The position numbers and the translations under genes are program-made. From the NCBI GenBank assembly GCA_937988865.1, contig CALKHV010000194.1:1-9667 (forward strand): 9,667 nucleotides of DNA. Direction: 5' to 3'. Below are positions 1-4,468 of this stretch, in pieces. Each line of letters opens with the position of its first letter. The first letter of the stretch is position 1. Source of the stretch: an uncultured Propionibacteriaceae bacterium. Its GTDB lineage: Bacteria; Actinomycetota; Actinomycetes; Propionibacteriales; Propionibacteriaceae. The notes under the pieces are model-generated. The model ran no database searches. It saw nothing but the letters and a program-made list of their open reading frames with translations, and was not told the origin of the DNA.

Positions 1-40
1 CCGAAAACCGCACGTTGCCCTGCCGACGCAAGGAAACACC

Positions 41-77
41 CCCCGGGCCAGGACCCCCACCCAGCCGACGCCCGGGG
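41..77 (-). terminator. Possible hairpin terminator after the MMPL gene
   Basis: An 8-bp perfect inverted repeat (CCCCGGGC at 41-48, GCCCGGGG at 70-77) encloses a 21-nt loop and starts one base beyond the MMPL stop codon, which lies at 79-81. Read on the minus strand, the stem is followed by GGTGTTTCCTTG, only weakly T-rich. The position fits a transcription terminator, but the large loop and poor U-tract make intrinsic function uncertain. I see nothing else in bases 1-40. Confidence 0.4.
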
Positions 78-78
78 A

Positions 79-2226
79 TCAGTCCTTCGCCTCGCGGGCC
101 AGCTTGCCCGGCCACCACATCTTGCGTCCGAGTTCGTGGGTGAGGCCCGGCAACAGCAACGACCTCACCACCAGCGTGTCGAGCAGGACGCCGAACGCCA
201 CGAAGAAGCCGATCTGCGCCATGAACACGAGCGGGATCACGAACAGCGCCGAGAAGGTCGCCGCGAGCACCACGCCTGCGCTCGTGATCACTCCGCCGGT
301 GACCGCCAGACCGATCAGTGCGGCCTTGCGCGTCCCGTGTTTCGGTGTCTCTTCCCTCACCCGGGTCATCAGGAAGATCGAGTAGTCGACGCCCAGCGCG
401 ATCAGGAAGACGAACGCGTACAACGGCGTGGAGGGGTCGGAGTTGGGGAACTTGAACACGTGGTTGAAGACCAGTGCCGAGACGCCCAGCGTGGCTGCGA
501 ACGACAGGATGTTGGCGAGCATCATCACGATCGGTGCCACCAGCGCCCGCAGCAGCAGGATGAGCACGATCAGCACCACACCGATGATCGCCGGGAAGAC
601 CACGCGGATGTCTCGCGCATTGGCTTTCGCCGTGTCGAGGGTCTCGGCCGACAGGCCGCCCACTTTCAGCCCCGGATCGACCGCACGAGCCGCGTCGCGG
701 ACGAGCGCCACCGTGTCCTGGGCGGCGATCGAGGTGGCCGGGTCGTTCAGCGTCCCCTCGACGAGGACGCGTCCGTCGACGACGTTGGGGACGCCCTGGG
801 TCTGAGCGACCGAGGCCTCGGCCACGCCGTCCACCTTCGTCACCGCGTCGATCACCGCGGACGCACTGGCCTCCGGGACCGCGATCGTGAAGGGCGACCC
901 CGACCCGCTCGGGAAGTGCGCGTCCAGCATCTTCTCGCCCTCGACGGCCTGCACCGTGATGCGGAAGACCTCGTCGTTGGCGAGTCCGCTGGCCTTGAGG
1001 GTGGGCGCGAACGCGGCCAGCACCAGCAGAATGGCCGTCGTGGCGACCCACGTCGCCCTCGGACGCTGACCGATGAACCGCGCCAGCCGCACCCACACGC
1101 CGTTGCCCTCGAGGATGTCTGCGGGGGCGCGGTCGTCGTGGCGGGGAATGCGCGGCCAGAAGACTCGGCGTCCGATCAGGAGCAGCAGGGCCGGCAGGAA
1201 GGTGAGCGCACCGAACAGAGCGCCCACGATGCCGATGGCCGAGATCGGCCCGAGTGAACGCGTGCTCGTGACCGACGCCAGGAGCAGGCACAGCAGGCCC
1301 AGGATGACCGTGATCCCGCTGGCCGCGATGGGCTCGACCGTGCCACGCCAGGCGAGCTTCATCGCCTGCCAGGTGCTGTCGGTGTGGTGCAGCTCCTCGC
1401 GGTAACGCGCCACGACGAGCAGGGCGTAGTCGGTGGCGGCACCGACCACGAGGATGGCGAGAATGCCCTGCGACTGACCCGAGACCTCGAGCGTCCCCCG
1501 CTTGGCGAGTTCGTAGACGACCAGTCCGGCCGCCGACAGGCCCATGATGGCCGACGTCAGCACGACGAGGGGGAGTAACGGGCTGCGGTAGACGAGCACG
1601 AGGATGACGAAGACGACGACCAGCGCGACGAGGAGGAGGATGCCGTCGATGCCGGCGAAGGCGCGTCCGAAGTCGGCGGCATACCCGCCCGGACCGGTGA
1701 CGTTCGCGGTCAGGCCGGTGCTGCGGAGCGTGGACTCGACGGCGTCGTCGAGGGAATTGGAGAAGACCGTGATCGCCGACTCGCCGTTGATCTGCCCACC
1801 CGCCTTCTCGGCGTCGAGCGTGATCGGGATCATCGCCGCGATGCCGTCCTCACTCGGGATGGCCACCGTCGTCGGGGACGCCAACAGGTCGGCCATGGTG
1901 CCGCCCCCCTCCAGCGGGAGAGACGGGATGGACTGGGCGAACGCCTGCAACGCCCCGAGATCAGCCGGGGTGAGTCCCCCGTCGCGGGCGACGATCAGGA
2001 ACGCGGGCAGGCCCTCGCCCGAGGCGAAGGCCCGCGACTCGATCGCGGCAAGGGAGGATTCGGTGTCTGCGGGCAGGAAGGCGCCCGCGCCGTTCTCCTG
2101 GAGGCCGGAGAGCTTGCCGAGGCTCTGACCGCCGACGGAGCCGAGGCCGAGCCATGCCAACACCACGAGGAGGGCGGCGATCCGCATCCAGGTCGGGGTG
2201 CGGTGAGAGCGCTGTGCAGTGTTCAT
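79..2226 (-). CDS. MMPL/RND-superfamily membrane exporter
   Basis: A 715-aa integral membrane transporter of the MMPL family. These are proton-driven exporters of lipids, glycolipids or small hydrophobic molecules across the actinobacterial membrane; the substrate here is unknown. The architecture is two RND-like halves: TM1 at about 14-33, an extracytoplasmic domain at about 35-192, TM2-6 at about 195-352, then TM7 at about 391-409, a second extracytoplasmic domain at about 411-538, and TM8-12 at about 541-692. Both proton-relay Asp-Tyr pairs expected in the family are present: D266-Y267 in GAATDYALLVVARYREE and D614-Y615 in GVDYSIFLMTRVREE. Length is normal and no frameshift is seen. The start at 2226 (MNTAQ) is chosen because the frame, although open much further upstream, ceases to look like protein there (R/D/H-rich) and the first helix follows at once. 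There is no Shine-Dalgarno; CACGAT lies 6 nt before the ATG, so a leaderless mRNA is possible. It diverges from the lipoprotein gene, and no regulator is adjacent. Confidence 0.93.
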   Translation of the reverse strand: MNTAQRSHRTPTWMRIAALLVVLAWLGLGSVGGQSLGKLSGLQENGAGAFLPADTESSLAAIESRAFASGEGLPAFLIVARDGGLTPADLGALQAFAQSIPSLPLEGGGTMADLLASPTTVAIPSEDGIAAMIPITLDAEKAGGQINGESAITVFSNSLDDAVESTLRSTGLTANVTGPGGYAADFGRAFAGIDGILLLVALVVVFVILVLVYRSPLLPLVVLTSAIMGLSAAGLVVYELAKRGTLEVSGQSQGILAILVVGAATDYALLVVARYREELHHTDSTWQAMKLAWRGTVEPIAASGITVILGLLCLLLASVTSTRSLGPISAIGIVGALFGALTFLPALLLLIGRRVFWPRIPRHDDRAPADILEGNGVWVRLARFIGQRPRATWVATTAILLVLAAFAPTLKASGLANDEVFRITVQAVEGEKMLDAHFPSGSGSPFTIAVPEASASAVIDAVTKVDGVAEASVAQTQGVPNVVDGRVLVEGTLNDPATSIAAQDTVALVRDAARAVDPGLKVGGLSAETLDTAKANARDIRVVFPAIIGVVLIVLILLLRALVAPIVMMLANILSFAATLGVSALVFNHVFKFPNSDPSTPLYAFVFLIALGVDYSIFLMTRVREETPKHGTRKAALIGLAVTGGVITSAGVVLAATFSALFVIPLVFMAQIGFFVAFGVLLDTLVVRSLLLPGLTHELGRKMWWPGKLAREAKD

Positions 2227-2316
2227 GCGCCAATCGTGGCAGGGACGCGAGCGCCGATCGCCCGAGCGGGGTCCATCGTCTGGTTGATCTTCGCAGCCAC
2301 TCCCGAACTCGCGCCC

Positions 2317-2361
2317 CCGGGGAGCCACAATGCCGCAGCTGCCGAGCTTGGTGCTCCCGGG
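2317..2361. promoter_or_regulatory. Imperfect dyad in the divergent intergenic region
   Basis: Within the 147-nt gap between the MMPL and lipoprotein starts, GGAGCCACAA (2321-2330) faces TTGGTGCTCC (2348-2357) with 8 of 10 positions paired. Partial pairing continues outward to 2317/2361, and the centre holds the 8-bp palindrome GCAGCTGC (2335-2342). The dyad centre (about 2339) falls between the two divergent genes and ends 12 nt before the lipoprotein GTG. It could be an operator or simply GC-rich coincidence; no neighbouring regulator explains it. Confidence 0.25.
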
Positions 2362-2367
2362 AACAAT
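2362..2367 (+). promoter_or_regulatory. Weak -10-like hexamer before the lipoprotein GTG
   Basis: AACAAT lies exactly 6 nt before the GTG at 2374, the same spacing as the better TAGACT motif before the next gene. No Shine-Dalgarno is visible. This fits a leaderless transcript beginning at the GTG, but the hexamer matches TANNNT poorly at its first base and no -35 is recognisable. Confidence 0.25.
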
Positions 2368-2373
2368 GGACGG

Positions 2374-2895
2374 GTGCACCCCCGACTCCCACTCGTCTGC
2401 GCCCTCGTGGCTATGGGCCTGCTCGGATGCTCGGCGGCCGTGAATTCGTCCACCCAGACGCCCGCCACGAGCGAGGCGAGGTCGGCGTCCGACACACCGC
2501 GCGCGACGGCGGTTTCGACGCCCGCCCAGACGAGCTCGGCAGGCATCGGACGCAAGGACGCCGCGATGGCCCACCTTCCCGACGCCTCGGGTGGGTACCA
2601 CGCGATGGGTGGCGTCATGGAGGCGACGATGTCGAGCAGTGCGCTCTACGTCGCCCGCGCAGACGACTCGGTGCAGGTGCTCGCGGTGCTGGTGCGACGT
2701 CCCAGTGTCGATGTGAACGAGATCACCAAGGGGCTCAGGCCGCACACCTATGGCATGGCCAAGTGCGGTGCCACCCCGGAAGGCCACTTCTGCTACCTGC
2801 AGTTGCTGGGCGGCTTCCTCAACCTCACGGCGCCCGATTCGGTCCCCGTCGACCAACTGGCTGCCCTCGCCGGCGAGCTGTACGACGGCTTCTGA
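2374..2895 (+). CDS. Putative lipoprotein of unknown function
   Basis: A 173-aa protein that I do not recognise. The GTG start at 2374 is chosen because it gives a textbook lipoprotein signal: a short N-region (VHPR), a hydrophobic core at about 5-17, and lipobox L16-L17-G18-C19, so C19 would be lipid-modified and the protein held on the outer face of the membrane. The frame is open back to 2203, but that extension overlaps the start of the divergent MMPL gene and would bury the signal peptide. Residues 20-57 are a Ser/Thr/Ala/Pro-rich linker typical of lipoproteins. A small domain of about 115 residues follows, with C131 and C140 close enough to form a disulfide loop. The DUF2079 gene starts 21 nt downstream, so the two may be co-transcribed, although that gene has its own -10-like motif. 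I infer an envelope role only. Confidence 0.78.
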   Translation: MHPRLPLVCALVAMGLLGCSAAVNSSTQTPATSEARSASDTPRATAVSTPAQTSSAGIGRKDAAMAHLPDASGGYHAMGGVMEATMSSSALYVARADDSVQVLAVLVRRPSVDVNEITKGLRPHTYGMAKCGATPEGHFCYLQLLGGFLNLTAPDSVPVDQLAALAGELYDGF

Positions 2896-2904
2896 GCCCA
2901 CCCG

Positions 2905-2910
2905 TAGACT
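2905..2910 (+). promoter_or_regulatory. -10 element for a leaderless DUF2079 transcript
   Basis: TAGACT (TANNNT consensus) sits 6 nt before the GTG at 2917, so initiation at normal -10 spacing would fall on or beside the first base of the start codon. No Shine-Dalgarno precedes the GTG and no -35 is recognisable. It lies in the 21-nt gap after the lipoprotein stop, allowing expression independent of read-through. Confidence 0.45.
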
Positions 2911-2916
2911 GGGCCG

Positions 2917-4377
2917 GTGAGTCGACGAGACGGCGTCCGGGATCGTGCGCGAGCCCTGACGGTCCCCTTCATCGCCTTCGTTCTCTATTCCGTGTATGCA
3001 CTGAGCCGCTATTCCCAACTGCTCACGGCGGGCTACGACCTCGGCATCTTCGACCAGGTCGTGCGCGACTACTCGCGCTTCCGCGCCCCTCTCGTGCCGC
3101 TGAAGGGCGACCACTACAACATCCTGGGCGACCATTTCCACCCGATCCTCGCGCTTCTCGCGCCGCTCTACTGGGTCTGGGACGACGCCCGCGTCCTCCT
3201 GCTGGCCCAGGCCGCGGCGATCGCTGTGTCCGTGGCGATCGTGGGGGCGTTCGCGAGACGACACCTGTCCGGACGCTGGGTCACGCTGCTGACGATCGGG
3301 TATGCGTTCGGCTGGCCGATCCAGGCGATGGTCGACTTCGACTTTCACGAGGTGGCGCTGGCGGTACCACTGTTGGGGTGGGCGATCGACGCGCTCGACC
3401 GCAAGGCGTGGGTGCCGTTCACCGTGGCGTGCCTCTTCCTGCTCGCCACGCGCGAGGACATGGGCGTCATCGTGGCCCTGCTCGGGATGGTCGCCCTCGG
3501 ACGTGGCCTGCGTCCACCCAGGACGCGTGGGCTGGCGGTGGCGGGGGCCGCAATGCTTGTCATCGGACCGCTGGTCTACCAGGCGGTCACGGCCTGGGTG
3601 CTGCCGCACTTCTCACCCACCGGCACCTTCGCCTACTGGAGCTATGAGGCGCTCGGCCCGGACGCCGCCGGCTCGATCGAGTTCATGGTGCTGCACCCCG
3701 TCCGGACGATCGCCATCTTCCTGACGCCGATGCAGAAGACCGAGACGCTCCTGCTGCTCTTCGCCCCCGTGCTCTTCCTGTGCCTGCGCTCCCCCTACGT
3801 GATCGCCGTGCTGCCCCTGCTGGCGCAGCGCTTCTTCTCGTCGAGGGAACTGATCTGGCGTGCGCGTTTCCACTACAACGCACCGGCCTGGATCATCCTC
3901 GTCCTCGCCGCGATCGACGGCGCGTCCCGCTTCGGGCCCGACCTCGGACCCAAGCTGAAGAAGGCCCTCGCGGTGACGATGGCGACGGTCGCCATCGTGG
4001 GCACCGTGGCGGGGCTGACCCTGTTCCCGATGCGGAGAGTGGTCTACGGGTTGGCGTTCCGGACGACGCCCCACATGGTCGACCAGCGAGCGATCCTGGT
4101 CCACATCCCCGAGAACACGTGCGTCGAGGCGGACGACCGACTGGCCGTCCACCTCACGCACACGAATCGCGTCTCACTGCCGACGATCCCGAAGGGGGAC
4201 TCCGACTTCGTCGCGCTCGACCTCTCCCAGCTCGAGGTCGGCTTCCCGCTGCCGTCCCCCCACGAGGTGGCCGAACGACTGGACGCGAAGGGCTACACGG
4301 TGGTGTTCAGCCAGGGTGCGATGCGGCTGTACCAGCGTCCGGGGTATTCAGGCCCCCGCCCCGAGTGCGAACCCTGA
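2917..4377 (+). CDS. DUF2079 family polytopic membrane protein (probable GT-C type)
   Basis: A 486-aa membrane protein of the DUF2079 family. The family is unassigned biochemically, but its layout resembles GT-C glycosyltransferases that use polyprenyl-phosphate sugars on the outer membrane face. Visible hallmarks are an N-terminal helix (about 13-30), then the signature GYDLGIFDQ at 39-47, whose D41 and D46 sit where GT-C enzymes carry loop-1 acidic residues. There follow GDHFHPILALLAPLYW (71-86), DFDFHEVALAVPLL (140-153) and TREDMG (178-183). About ten membrane segments run to about 370, and a soluble C-terminal region at about 380-486 contains the usual 'HIPENTCVEADDRL' and 'DFVALDL' elements. 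Length is typical. The GTG at 2917 is the first in-frame start after the lipoprotein stop and lies just beyond a -10-like TAGACT, so the message may be leaderless. The substrate is unknown; a glycosyltransferase role is inferred from the family, not proven. Confidence 0.9.
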   Translation: MSRRDGVRDRARALTVPFIAFVLYSVYALSRYSQLLTAGYDLGIFDQVVRDYSRFRAPLVPLKGDHYNILGDHFHPILALLAPLYWVWDDARVLLLAQAAAIAVSVAIVGAFARRHLSGRWVTLLTIGYAFGWPIQAMVDFDFHEVALAVPLLGWAIDALDRKAWVPFTVACLFLLATREDMGVIVALLGMVALGRGLRPPRTRGLAVAGAAMLVIGPLVYQAVTAWVLPHFSPTGTFAYWSYEALGPDAAGSIEFMVLHPVRTIAIFLTPMQKTETLLLLFAPVLFLCLRSPYVIAVLPLLAQRFFSSRELIWRARFHYNAPAWIILVLAAIDGASRFGPDLGPKLKKALAVTMATVAIVGTVAGLTLFPMRRVVYGLAFRTTPHMVDQRAILVHIPENTCVEADDRLAVHLTHTNRVSLPTIPKGDSDFVALDLSQLEVGFPLPSPHEVAERLDAKGYTVVFSQGAMRLYQRPGYSGPRPECEP

Positions 4378-4402
4378 GCGAAGTCGGCCGTAGCCCCAGC
4401 GC

Positions 4403-4408
4403 TAGGCT
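4403..4408 (+). promoter_or_regulatory. Candidate -10 for the propeller-protein gene
   Basis: TAGGCT fits TANNNT and lies 60 nt before the ATG at 4469, in the 91-nt gap after the DUF2079 stop. A start about 7 nt downstream would give a 5' UTR of roughly 54 nt containing the stem-loop at 4428-4450 and the Shine-Dalgarno at 4456-4462. No convincing -35 is seen. Confidence 0.3.
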
Positions 4409-4427
4409 CCTCGGCGGGCGTGCCTCC

Positions 4428-4450
4428 CGGCCGCCAGCAGGTGGCGGCTG
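4428..4450 (+). promoter_or_regulatory. Stem-loop just upstream of a Shine-Dalgarno
   Basis: CGGCCGCCA (4428-4436) pairs with TGGCGGCTG (4442-4450) around a 5-nt loop (GCAGG): nine pairs, one of them G-U, very GC-rich. It ends 5 nt before the Shine-Dalgarno. There is no following T-run, so intrinsic termination of the DUF2079 transcript is doubtful. It could protect or modulate the 5' end of the secreted-protein mRNA, or act as a weak terminator. Confidence 0.4.
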
Positions 4451-4455
4451 ACCAC

Positions 4456-4462
4456 GGAAGGG
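4456..4462 (+). promoter_or_regulatory. Strong ribosome binding site
   Basis: GGAAGGG lies 6 nt before the ATG at 4469 and settles the start of the propeller protein. It contrasts with four other genes in the window that lack a recognisable Shine-Dalgarno. Confidence 0.7.
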
Positions 4463-4468
4463 CTGGAT

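Noticed and set aside
22..71. Direct repeat GCCGACGC at 22-29 and 64-71 near the left edge.
   Set aside because: Eight bases of this composition recur by chance in high-GC DNA; no flanking mobile element or attachment-site context.
136..1257. Long plus-strand open frame opposite the MMPL gene.
   Set aside because: The translation is an R/H/D/Q-rich composition typical of the antisense frame of a high-GC membrane-protein gene, and the opposite strand has clear MMPL motifs.
2227..3609. The minus-strand reading frame of the MMPL gene stays open for about 1.4 kb upstream of the chosen start.
   Set aside because: The extension is rich in R, D, H, G and P with no membrane or domain pattern, and lies antisense to two well-supported genes. 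It is a GC-rich frame artefact.
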